Under the pieces are notes generated by a model that was not told where the DNA came from, searched no databases, and saw nothing but the letters and a program-made list of their open reading frames with translations. A stretch of DNA of 8,655 bases from DAIODI01 sp036746875 (GTDB lineage Bacteria; Pseudomonadota; Alphaproteobacteria; Rhizobiales; Aestuariivirgaceae). The DNA is taken from positions 1 to 8,655 of the forward strand of contig DAIODI010000127.1 in the NCBI GenBank assembly GCA_036746875.1, read 5' to 3'. Both the position numbers and the translations under genes were made by a program. Positions 1 to 5,746 of this stretch are shown here, one piece after another (position 1 is the first letter of the stretch; each line of letters opens with the position of its first letter).

Positions 1-1
1 G

Positions 2-286
2 GCTAACTCCCCCCCCTTGTCCCACGGCCCCGCCGCCGTATGCGCGCCGGACGCGGCCGGTGCGGCGGCGGCGAACCGCGACTAGGTGCTGTTCGTGCAG
101 AAGGGCCTGGCCGAACTGGGCTATGCGCCGGGGCCGGCGGACGGGCGGCCGGGCGAGATCACCCGCCGGGCCATTCGTGATTTCCAGGCCGAGCGGCGGC
201 TGCCGGTGACCGGCGAGATCACGCCGGAGCTGATCGCCGAACTGAAGAAGACCTCCGGTCTCACCACCTTCCTCACCCGCCCCTGA
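2..286 (+). pseudogene. Peptidoglycan-binding domain protein, 3' part, interrupted by an in-frame TAG
   Basis: Frame 2 is open from the left edge, meets TAG at 83-85, and continues in the same frame to TGA at 284-286. The part after the TAG (LFVQKGLAELGYAPGPADG, then TRRAIRDFQAERRLPVTGEI) is a clear PG_binding_1 domain, a small helical fold that anchors proteins to peptidoglycan. The part before it is Ala/Pro-rich with mostly G/C third positions, as expected of the disordered linker that precedes this domain in alphaproteobacterial envelope proteins. The domain begins immediately after the stop. A restart at GTG 86 would give a 66-residue isolated domain, but no Shine-Dalgarno sequence precedes it. 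I therefore read this as one gene broken by a nonsense codon or a base error. The 5' end lies outside the window. DUF1491 follows after 22 bases. Confidence 0.7.
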
Positions 287-308
287 CGCGCATCGCGACG
301 CCGACGCC

Positions 309-647
309 ATGGCGCTCAAAACCGCGATCTGGGTTTCGGCGCACCTGCGGCGCTGCTACGCCAGCGGGCTGAGCGGCGTCGTCGCCCGCCACGGCGCCGA
401 CGAGGCGGGCGCGGTGCTGGTGCGGGTGATCGGGCGCGACGGGCGGGTGAAGCTGTTCGGCCCGGCGCCGGGGCCCGCCTTCGACGAGATCGGCCGCCGC
501 CGCTTCCGGGCGCTGACCGGCGGGCCGGCGGACCCCGCCGCGGTGGACGAGATGGTGCGGCGGCAACTCGCCGTCGATCCGGACCTGTGGGTGATCGACA
601 TCGACGACGACCGCGGCGACGGCCTGCTCGACGCCATCGAGCGGTGA
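309..647 (+). CDS. DUF1491 family protein
   Basis: This is a 112-residue soluble protein matching the DUF1491 family, whose biochemical role is unknown. Visible family features are the N-terminal segment LKTAIWVSAHLRRC (residues 3-16), the strand region GAVLVRVIGRDGRVKLFGPAP (about 34-54), and the C-terminal DPDLWVIDIDD (90-100), followed by an acidic tail. The length is normal and there is no signal peptide or membrane segment. ATG 309 is the natural start because it leads directly into the conserved N-terminus, but no clear ribosome-binding site precedes it. It lies 22 bases after the peptidoglycan-binding gene and could be co-transcribed with it. The family assignment is confident from pattern; no function is claimed. 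Confidence 0.85.
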   Translation: MALKTAIWVSAHLRRCYASGLSGVVARHGADEAGAVLVRVIGRDGRVKLFGPAPGPAFDEIGRRRFRALTGGPADPAAVDEMVRRQLAVDPDLWVIDIDDDRGDGLLDAIER

Positions 648-830
648 GCCGCACGGCGACGCGACGGGCCGGACGGCGGCGCATGACCCGCTCCCCGCCA
701 GGCGTTCCCCCGCGGGCTGATCCGGGCATCGCCCGGCGCTCGAAACCAGCCGCCCGGCGGCCTATACTGTCGGCGTCGGGAATTCGCCACACTGCCCCCG
801 CATCCTCGGCCCGGTCGAGGGGCGCGGCAG
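648..830. other. Intergenic region before the PBP1A operon
   Basis: No coding signal is apparent in these 183 bases. They hold a short GC hairpin (ccgggc 722-727, gcccgg 731-736, 3-base loop) without a T tract, a sigma70-like promoter at 740-768, and the Shine-Dalgarno GAGGGG at 817-822 used by the next gene. Confidence 0.6.
740..768 (+). promoter_or_regulatory. Putative sigma70 promoter of the PBP1A-DUF1214-DUF1254 operon
   Basis: A -35-like TCGAAA (740-745, 4 of 6 matches to TTGACA) is separated by 17 bases from TATACT (763-768, 5 of 6 matches to TATAAT). It is the only AT-rich -10 candidate in the gap and lies about 60 bases before the GTG start at 831. Transcription would begin near 775. 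The -35 match is only moderate. Confidence 0.4.
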
Positions 831-3209
831 GTGGCGGCCGCCATTCGTATGGGACAGCCTGTGCCGAACATCCCGGAACCCAATCCGGTCTATCGCTTCT
901 TCTACTGGATCGACCAGTGGACGCTGCCGGCGCTCTACAACACGGGCGACGCGATCCGGCGCGCGTGGGCGGCTTACGCCTCGATGCTGGAGCACTTCCG
1001 CCTGTCGGGCCCGGTGCGCGTCATCGTCGATCTCCTCGACGACGCGCTCACCTTCGCGCTGGGCGCCGCCGTCGCGGTGTGCCTCGTCGCCATCCCGCCG
1101 TTCGACAACACCGGCGACATCTGGAACCGCGGCCGCCAGTACGCCGTGACCTTCACCGACGCCTCGGGCCAGATCATCGGCCGGCGCGGCGTCCTCCAGG
1201 ACGACGCTATTCCGCTCGCCGAGATTCCGCCCGACGTCGTCAACGCCGTGCTCGCCACCGAGGACGCGCGCTTCTACGACCACTTCGGCATCGACCTCCA
1301 GGGCCTCGCCCGCGCCATGGTGGTGAACGCCCAGGCCAACGAGGTGGTGCAGGGCGGCTCCACCCTCACCCAGCAGCTGGCCAAAAACCTGTTCCTGTCG
1401 CCGGAGCGTTCGATCCGGCGCAAGATCCACGAGGCGTTCATGGCGCTGTGGATCGAAAGCCGCCTCACCAAGGACCAGATCCTGAAGCTCTACCTCGACC
1501 GCTCCTATCTGGGCGGCGGCGCCTACGGGGTGGAGGCCGCCTCGCAGTACTACTTCGGCAAATCGGTGCGCGACGTGAACCTCGCCGAGGCCGCCGTGCT
1601 GGGCGGGCTCTTCAAGGCGCCCTCCAGCTACGCGCCGCACTCGAACCCGGAAGCCTCGCAGGCGCGCACCAACGTCGTGCTCCACCGCATGCTCGACACC
1701 GGCCTGATCTCGCAGGGGCAACTGTTCGCGGCGCGCCAGAACCCGGCGAAGGTGATCAACCGCGCCGAGACCTACGTTCCCGACTGGTATCTCGACTGGG
1801 CCTACAAGCAGACGCTCGACATCCTCGCCGAACGCAAGCTCAGCGACGATTACGTCATCGAGGCGCGCACCACCATCGACCTCACGCTGCAGAAGCAGGC
1901 GCAGGCCATCGTCAACGAGATGCTGGACGTTGAGGCGCCCGCCTATGGCGCGACGCAGGCGGCGCTGGTCTCGATGCGGCCCGACGGCGCGCTGATCGCC
2001 ATCGTCGGCGGGCGCGATTACGCGCAGAGCCAGTTCAACCGCGCCACCGACGCCTTGCGCCAGCCCGGCTCGTCGTTCAAGGCGTTCGTCTACATGGCGG
2101 CGCTGATGGACGGCTTCACGCCGACGTCCACGATCTACGACGCGCCGGTCTCGATCGGCGCCTGGTCGCCGAAGAACTACACCATGAAGTACGCCGGCAA
2201 GACCAACCTCACCGCCGCGCTCGCCCAGTCCTACAACACCCCGCCGATCCGCATCATGCAGGCGGTGGGGCGCAGGGCGATCATCGACGTGGCGCACGCC
2301 GCCGGCATCCGCTCCAACCTGCTCGCCGTGCCCTCGCTGCCGCTCGGCACCAACGAGGTGACGGTGCTCGATCTCACCACCGGCTACGCCACCTTCGCCA
2401 ACGGCGGCCGGCTGTCGCGGCCCTACACGGTGACGGAGATCCGCAACCCGGCGGGCGAGGCGCTCTACGAGCGCGACAGGGCGGTGGGCGACGCGCCGCA
2501 GGTTCTGCCCGCCGACAAGGTGGAGGAGCTCAACGCCATGCTGGCGCAGGTGATCCTCGCCGGCACCGGCGGGCGGGCGAAGCTCGGCTTCACCCCGCAG
2601 GCCGGCAAGACCGGCACGGCGCAGAGCTACCGCGACGCCTGGTTCATCGGCTACACCGGCCACTACGTCACCGGCGTCTGGTTCGGCAACGACGACCACT
2701 CCGAAACCAGGAAGATGACCGGCGGCTCGCTGCCCGCCATGACCTGGAACCGCTTCATGACCGCCGCCGAGGCCGGGCTCGAACCCGCCCCCATCGCCGG
2801 CGTGCCGGTTGCGCAAGGCCACCTCGACGCCTTCGCCGAGCTGCAGCGTCAGGCGGCGGCGGAAGCGATGATCGAGGCCGCTCCGGACGACGCCGCCGCA
2901 GCCGCCATCGAGGCCGCCGCGATCGCGCCCGCGCCCGGAGCGCTCGCCTCCGCCGCACCGCCGGACAGCGCAAGCGAACCGGCCGCGCCCGCCTCGACGC
3001 GCGCTCAGCCGGACGCCTCTGTCGCCAACGTGCTGCGCAACGTCGCCGATCTGTTCGAACAGCAGCCGGAGCCGAAGACGCGCCAGCAGGCCGAGCGTCT
3101 CGCCACGCCGCCGCCCGCCCCCGAGACCGGCGCGCCTACCCCCGAGACCGGCGCGCCCCGCCCCAGCCAGCGGCAGAACTTCGGTGGCCGCGATTTCTCC
3201 AACCGCTGA
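831..3209 (+). CDS. Class A penicillin-binding protein (PBP1A-type transglycosylase/transpeptidase)
   Basis: This 792-residue bifunctional peptidoglycan synthase polymerises lipid II into glycan strands and cross-links stem peptides on the periplasmic face of the inner membrane. In order it has a cytoplasmic N-terminus, one membrane anchor (about residues 66-89), a GT51 glycosyltransferase domain (about 125-300) and a transpeptidase domain (about 375-640). GT51 shows EDARFYDHFGID with putative catalytic Glu144, then GGSTLTQQLAKN and LYLDRSYLGGGAYGVEAAS. The transpeptidase has all three motifs: SSFK with nucleophile Ser414 and Lys417, SYN at 467-469, and KTG at 593-595. The last ~130 residues form an Ala/Pro-rich tail ending in a duplicated PETGAPx unit. 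GTG 831 is preferred because GAGGGG (817-822) lies 8 bases upstream; ATG 849 has no such site. It is the first gene of an operon with the two following genes. The family is certain; the exact paralogue is not. Confidence 0.95.
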   Translation: MAAAIRMGQPVPNIPEPNPVYRFFYWIDQWTLPALYNTGDAIRRAWAAYASMLEHFRLSGPVRVIVDLLDDALTFALGAAVAVCLVAIPPFDNTGDIWNRGRQYAVTFTDASGQIIGRRGVLQDDAIPLAEIPPDVVNAVLATEDARFYDHFGIDLQGLARAMVVNAQANEVVQGGSTLTQQLAKNLFLSPERSIRRKIHEAFMALWIESRLTKDQILKLYLDRSYLGGGAYGVEAASQYYFGKSVRDVNLAEAAVLGGLFKAPSSYAPHSNPEASQARTNVVLHRMLDTGLISQGQLFAARQNPAKVINRAETYVPDWYLDWAYKQTLDILAERKLSDDYVIEARTTIDLTLQKQAQAIVNEMLDVEAPAYGATQAALVSMRPDGALIAIVGGRDYAQSQFNRATDALRQPGSSFKAFVYMAALMDGFTPTSTIYDAPVSIGAWSPKNYTMKYAGKTNLTAALAQSYNTPPIRIMQAVGRRAIIDVAHAAGIRSNLLAVPSLPLGTNEVTVLDLTTGYATFANGGRLSRPYTVTEIRNPAGEALYERDRAVGDAPQVLPADKVEELNAMLAQVILAGTGGRAKLGFTPQAGKTGTAQSYRDAWFIGYTGHYVTGVWFGNDDHSETRKMTGGSLPAMTWNRFMTAAEAGLEPAPIAGVPVAQGHLDAFAELQRQAAAEAMIEAAPDDAAAAAIEAAAIAPAPGALASAAPPDSASEPAAPASTRAQPDASVANVLRNVADLFEQQPEPKTRQQAERLATPPPAPETGAPTPETGAPRPSQRQNFGGRDFSNR
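3120..3161 (+). repeat. Tandem 21-base duplication coding PETGAPT / PETGAPR
   Basis: Two adjacent 21-base in-frame units (3120-3140 and 3141-3161) are identical over almost their whole length and encode the heptapeptides PETGAPT and PETGAPR in the disordered C-terminal tail of the penicillin-binding protein. This is a local slippage-type duplication that could vary in copy number between strains. Confidence 0.8.
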
Positions 3210-3219
3210 GCGCCGCCGG

Positions 3220-3783
3220 ATGAGCGCGCTCGAAGGCCCGGCGAAGCTGGCGCTGGCGCTGCTGATCGGCGGCGGCCTCGGGCTTCTCACCGCCACCCGC
3301 GCCATCGACGGCGGCTTCTCGGGGATTTCCTCCGTGCACGGACAATGGGTGACGTGGCCGGCGGCGGGCCGCAAGGACGAAGACCCCTACACCCGCGCCC
3401 ACTTCGTGCTGGATGGCCGCCTGCCGGTCTCGGCCTTCGAGGCCGCCGAGTTCGAGACCGGCGCCGACAGCGCGGGCGCGACGCTCGACGCCGACTGCGC
3501 CTACACCCTCGAAGGCCGCCTGCCGCCGTCGCGCTGGTGGAGCCTGTGGGTTTCGCCCGCCGCAGCGCCAGGCGACGGCGTCACCTCGCAGGCCGCCGTG
3601 CTCGAGGCGGACGGCGCGCTGCGCGTCGCCCTCTCGCGCGCCCCCCAGCCCGGCAACTGGCTCCGGCTGCCCGACGGCGTGGACCGCTTCCGCGTCTACC
3701 TGCGCCTTTACGCTTCGGGCGCGCCCGGGCGCGGCGGCGCGGCGCCGGCGCTTCCCGTGCTGCGGCTGGAGCATTGCCTGTGA
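3220..3783 (+). CDS. DUF1214 domain protein, membrane-anchored
   Basis: This 187-residue protein of unknown function has an N-terminal hydrophobic segment (about residues 8-25), probably an uncleaved anchor or signal, placing the rest in the periplasm. Family-type features are GQWVTWPAAGRKDEDPYTRA (41-60), the DCAYTLEGR segment (92-100), WWSLWVS (106-112) and the terminal core GNWLRLPDG..RVYLRLY (145-164), which resembles the end of DUF1214 domains. ATG 3220 was chosen over GTG 3184 because it begins 10 bases after the upstream stop, avoids a 26-base overlap and gives a good anchor sequence; neither has a strong ribosome-binding site. It sits in an operon between PBP1A and the DUF1254 gene. 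DUF1214 commonly occurs fused behind DUF1254; here the two are separate genes. Confidence 0.8.
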   Translation: MSALEGPAKLALALLIGGGLGLLTATRAIDGGFSGISSVHGQWVTWPAAGRKDEDPYTRAHFVLDGRLPVSAFEAAEFETGADSAGATLDADCAYTLEGRLPPSRWWSLWVSPAAAPGDGVTSQAAVLEADGALRVALSRAPQPGNWLRLPDGVDRFRVYLRLYASGAPGRGGAAPALPVLRLEHCL

Positions 3784-4349
3784 ACCGCTGGCTCTACTGG
3801 ATCACGGCGACGACGCTCGTCGCGCTGGTCGTCCACCTCGGCTATGTGCTGTTCGCGCCGGCGCCCAAACTTGACCAGATCATGACGGCGTTCCGCGACA
3901 CCGCGGGCGTCAACCGCTTCCGGGTGCTGACGCCGGAGGAGACGGCGCGGCTGCTGCCGCTCGAAGGCCCGGCGCTCGTCCATGCGGTGTGCGCCTTCGA
4001 CATCGCCACGCGCCCGGTTCGCGCCTCGCTGCCGATTGTCTCCGACTACTGGTCGCTGTCGGTCGTCACCGCCGACGGCCGCAACGCCTACCTCCTGAAC
4101 GACCGCCAGGCGGGCGTGGCGTCGCTGTCGCTGGTGTTGCGGCTGAAGCCGCAGGACGCAGGCCCCGCCAGCGCGCCTGAGGGGCTTGGCGAGACGGCCA
4201 TGGATCCGCGATCGACGGCGAACCAGATCTTTATCGATCTCACCGAACCGCGCGGCGTCGTGGTGTTGCGGGCCCTGCCGCGCTTCCCGGCCGGGCGCGC
4301 GCAGGTCGAGGCGGAGCTCGCCCGCTCGGTGTGCGATGCGCCGGCGTGA
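3780..4349 (+). CDS. DUF1254 domain protein, membrane-anchored
   Basis: This 189-residue protein has one N-terminal membrane segment (about residues 5-26) followed by a periplasmic DUF1254-like domain of unknown function. Visible segments are VNRFRVLTPEE (44-54), ALVHAVCAFDIATRPVRASLP (65-85), DYWSLSVVTADGRNAYLLNDRQAG (89-112), and a C-terminal strand-rich part with DLTEPRGVVVLRALPRFP. The start GTG 3780 overlaps the previous TGA (GTGA, 3780-3783), which suggests translational coupling, and GGAG at 3768-3771 lies 8 bases upstream. TTG 3774 is a less likely alternative. It is the last gene of the PBP1A operon and converges on the small minus-strand gene 20 bases downstream. The DUF1254 assignment is from pattern and pairing with DUF1214, so it is less certain than its neighbour. 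Confidence 0.75.
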   Translation: MNRWLYWITATTLVALVVHLGYVLFAPAPKLDQIMTAFRDTAGVNRFRVLTPEETARLLPLEGPALVHAVCAFDIATRPVRASLPIVSDYWSLSVVTADGRNAYLLNDRQAGVASLSLVLRLKPQDAGPASAPEGLGETAMDPRSTANQIFIDLTEPRGVVVLRALPRFPAGRAQVEAELARSVCDAPA

Positions 4350-4369
4350 AACCGGCCGCGCCGCGACGC

Positions 4370-4534
4370 TCAGTTGGCGGCCGCCTCGGGCGCGGCGGGC
4401 CGGGTGTCGAGGCTCGCCGGGGCCATGTCGAGACGCTCGACGACGACGCCGGGAAAGATCACCACCTCGCCCGGCGGCTCGTATGGTCCGCGCGGCTTCG
4501 TGGTGCGCGGTGTAAACGTGAGGATATCGGCCAT
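4370..4534 (-). CDS. Small protein of unknown function (54 aa)
   Basis: I do not recognise a family. The reading frame runs from ATG (complement of 4532-4534) to TGA (complement of 4370-4372). It begins MADILTFTPR and contains a hydrophobic strand-like centre EVVIFPGVVVERLDM, then an Ala/Pro tail ending AAAN. There is no membrane segment and no cysteine. The start is well supported: GGGAG (complement of 4541-4545) lies 6 bases before the ATG. The same frame extends further upstream, but that part looks like non-coding sequence and spans the CtrA-like box. The compact IIFPGV-like core and good ribosome-binding site argue for a real gene. It is transcribed divergently from the YcgN-family gene, with its likely promoter in 4550-4640. 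Confidence 0.6.
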   Translation of the reverse strand: MADILTFTPRTTKPRGPYEPPGEVVIFPGVVVERLDMAPASLDTRPAAPEAAAN

Positions 4535-4744
4535 CTCCTGCTCCCTGCCGCGCTTCGGCGGCGATGTCCCTCCAGCCGCGTCGAGCATGAGCGCCGGTAT
4601 CGTTAACATTCTCCTAAAACGCTGGCTCGTCCGGGCACACGCGGCGACGCGGCGGCGCCGGTGTGGCGTTGGCGACACGCCGGCTGCGGTTGCGACGCAA
4701 GGAGGATGGATCAGGCGGCGCGGGCCGGTGCATGATCGGCGGCG
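4535..4744. other. Divergent intergenic region
   Basis: These 210 bases separate the small minus-strand gene from the YcgN-family gene. They contain an AT-rich patch with a CtrA-like box (4603-4617), the Shine-Dalgarno of the minus gene, and an isolated AAGGAGG (4699-4705) that runs directly into a 9-codon open frame (4706-4735). No RNA gene or terminator is apparent. Confidence 0.6.
4603..4617. promoter_or_regulatory. CtrA-like binding box TTAA-N7-CTAA
   Basis: TTAA (4603-4606) and CTAA (4614-4617) are separated by exactly 7 bases, matching the alphaproteobacterial CtrA consensus TTAA-N7-TTAA at 7 of 8 positions, in a locally AT-rich patch within GC-rich DNA. The site lies about 70 bases upstream of the minus-strand small gene and about 130 bases upstream of the YcgN-family gene, so the minus gene is the likelier target. 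CtrA is a cell-cycle response regulator also linked to GTA expression in some alphaproteobacteria; the link here is inference. Confidence 0.5.
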
Positions 4745-5263
4745 ATGCCGAAGCCACCCCCCCGCCGGCCCGCCGCAACCCCCGCGCCGGTAAGGGCGAC
4801 CAAGACGCACGCCGAGATGAGCCGCGCCGAGTGGGAGAGCCTGTGCGACGGCTGCGGGCGCTGCTGCCTCGTCAAGCTGGAGGACGAGGACACCGCCGCC
4901 ATCCACTTCACCAACGTGGTGTGCAGGCTGTTCGACGAGACCTCCTGCCGCTGCACCGACTACCGCAACCGCCACGCCCGCGTGCCGGACTGCGTGAAGC
5001 TGACGGCGCGCAACGTGCCGCAGCTCGACTGGCTGCCGGCGAGTTGCGCCTACCGCCGCGTCCACGAGGGGCGCGGCCTCGCCTGGTGGCACCCGCTGGT
5101 GTCGGGCCGGGCCGAGACCGTCGTCGAGGCGGGCACCTCGGTTCGGGGCAAGACCATCTCCGAGGCCCAGGTGGCGGAGGAGGATCTGGGCAACTTCCTC
5201 ACCGACTGGCCCGACGACCCCGCCCCGGGCGCGAAGCGGCGGCGGCCGGCGACCCGACGGTAA
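4745..5263 (+). CDS. YcgN family (UPF0260) cysteine-cluster protein
   Basis: This 172-residue cytoplasmic protein belongs to the YcgN/UPF0260 family, which has a conserved cysteine cluster thought to bind metal (CxxCxxCC type); its physiological role is not established. The family core starts at EMSRAEWESLCDGCGRCCL. Nine cysteines are present: 34, 37, 40, 41, 60, 68, 70, 83 and 101. Other landmarks are CRCTDYRNR (68-76), VPDCVKLT (80-87), LDWLPASCAYR (94-104), WWHPLVSG (114-121) and SVRGKTISE (132-140). ATG 4745 is the first in-frame start after TGA 4733-4735 but has no clear ribosome-binding site. ATG 4817, at the start of the conserved core, is an alternative that would drop a Pro/Ala-rich N-terminus. 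It is a housekeeping-type gene directly upstream of the head cluster, which has its own promoter. Confidence 0.92.
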   Translation: MPKPPPRRPAATPAPVRATKTHAEMSRAEWESLCDGCGRCCLVKLEDEDTAAIHFTNVVCRLFDETSCRCTDYRNRHARVPDCVKLTARNVPQLDWLPASCAYRRVHEGRGLAWWHPLVSGRAETVVEAGTSVRGKTISEAQVAEEDLGNFLTDWPDDPAPGAKRRRPATRR

Positions 5264-5297
5264 GGACGAAAATCTAAGGTTTAAGAATTTAGTCCTT
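5262..5297. promoter_or_regulatory. Imperfect inverted repeat (putative operator) at the head-cluster promoter
   Basis: The left arm AAGGACGAAAATC (5262-5274) pairs with the right arm GAATTTAGTCCTT (5285-5297) at 11 of 13 positions, around a 10-base spacer TAAGGTTTAA. The left arm begins in the TAA stop of the YcgN-family gene and the right arm overlaps the first two bases of the TTGACA -35 box. Position and symmetry fit a dimeric regulator site controlling the head cluster. An A/T-rich transcription terminator is possible but less likely, since the stem is mostly A-T and no T tract follows. Confidence 0.5.
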
Positions 5298-5398
5298 GAC
5301 AGCGTAACGCTGCCTCGGCTACAACAGGCCATGCTCGACACGTGGGCCTGAAACGAAGCCCCTGCCGCCGGGCGGTATCTTCAAGACGGACCCCTTCC
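5264..5398. other. AT-rich control region and leader of the head cluster
   Basis: This stretch separates the YcgN-family stop from the TerS-like ATG. It holds the inverted repeat, the promoter, and a leader with a weak CAGGCC (5325-5330) / GGCCTG (5345-5350) inverted pair at the expected transcription start. No coding sequence is supported. Confidence 0.55.
5296..5325 (+). promoter_or_regulatory. Sigma70 promoter of the packaging/head gene cluster
   Basis: A perfect TTGACA (5296-5301) is followed after 18 bases by TACAAC (5320-5325); read with 17-base spacing the -10 is CTACAA. The form CTTGAC...CTACAA is common in alphaproteobacterial housekeeping promoters. Transcription would start near 5331, giving a leader of about 68 bases before ATG 5399. 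This is the strongest promoter candidate in the window and lies in its most AT-rich stretch. Confidence 0.65.
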
Positions 5399-5746
5399 AT
5401 GACGCGCCAGCGGCCGAAGCCGAAGGCGCGCGGACGGCCGGCGCGCGCGCCTTCCGGCGCGGCGGCGCTGAAACGCACCCGCGCGCTCATCGAGACGCAG
5501 CTCGCCGTGCTCGAACGCGGCGAAGCGGGCGACCCGGCGACGGCGGTGCGCGCCGTCAGCCAGCTTCTGAAGCTGATCGACCAGGTGAGGAAACTTGAGC
5601 GCATCGACGCCGCCGACCGACGTCTCCGCCGCAAGGCCAGAGCCGGCGGGAGCGAACAGGAGATGCGCGACGCGCTTGCGCGACGCATTGAAAACCTTGC
5701 CGCCCTCGACGCTGAGGCGGGCGATCGCCGGTCTGACGAGGGTTGA
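5399..5746 (+). CDS. Putative small terminase subunit (TerS-like) of a GTA-like cluster
   Basis: This 115-residue protein starts with a very basic, Pro/Arg-rich tail (residues 1-20: several K/R with GRPARAP), suited to DNA contact. Two predicted helical segments follow: about 22-40 (ALKRTRALIETQLAVLERG) and 46-82 (PATAVRAVSQLLKLIDQVRKLERIDAADRRLRRK). A third charged helix covers about 85-105. The helical, coiled-coil-prone make-up, size and position immediately before the large terminase fit the small-terminase gene that heads alphaproteobacterial GTA clusters (g1 in Rhodobacter capsulatus). This rests on context and shape; I see no diagnostic motif. ATG 5399 has a weak ACGGA site 8 bases upstream; GTG 5342 would lie almost at the transcription start and is unlikely. 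Its 3' end overlaps the possible terminase starts. Confidence 0.6.
   Translation: MTRQRPKPKARGRPARAPSGAAALKRTRALIETQLAVLERGEAGDPATAVRAVSQLLKLIDQVRKLERIDAADRRLRRKARAGGSEQEMRDALARRIENLAALDAEAGDRRSDEG

Noticed and set aside
9..16. Run of eight C near the left edge as evidence of a frameshift in the first gene
   Set aside because: The frame is open on both sides of the run and continues to the TAG at 83, so no frameshift is required, although the run is prone to base-calling error.
722..736. GC hairpin ccgggc-atc-gcccgg as a terminator for the DUF1491 gene
   Set aside because: The stem is only six base pairs and no T tract follows; similar short hairpins are common in GC-rich DNA.
587..1933. 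A 448-codon plus-strand frame across the DUF1491 end and the PBP N-terminal half
   Set aside because: It is out of frame with two well-supported genes and is dominated by Arg/Gly/Ala with no domain.
762..3374. An 870-codon open frame on the minus strand opposite the penicillin-binding protein
   Set aside because: Its translation is Arg/Gly/Val/His-rich without recognisable domains, while the plus strand has full GT51 and transpeptidase motifs. Long antisense open frames are expected in GC-rich coding DNA.
5275..5292. TTAA and CTAA words near the head-cluster promoter as a second CtrA box
   Set aside because: On either strand the half-sites are 3 or 4 bases apart instead of 7, and they are explained by the AT-rich inverted repeat.
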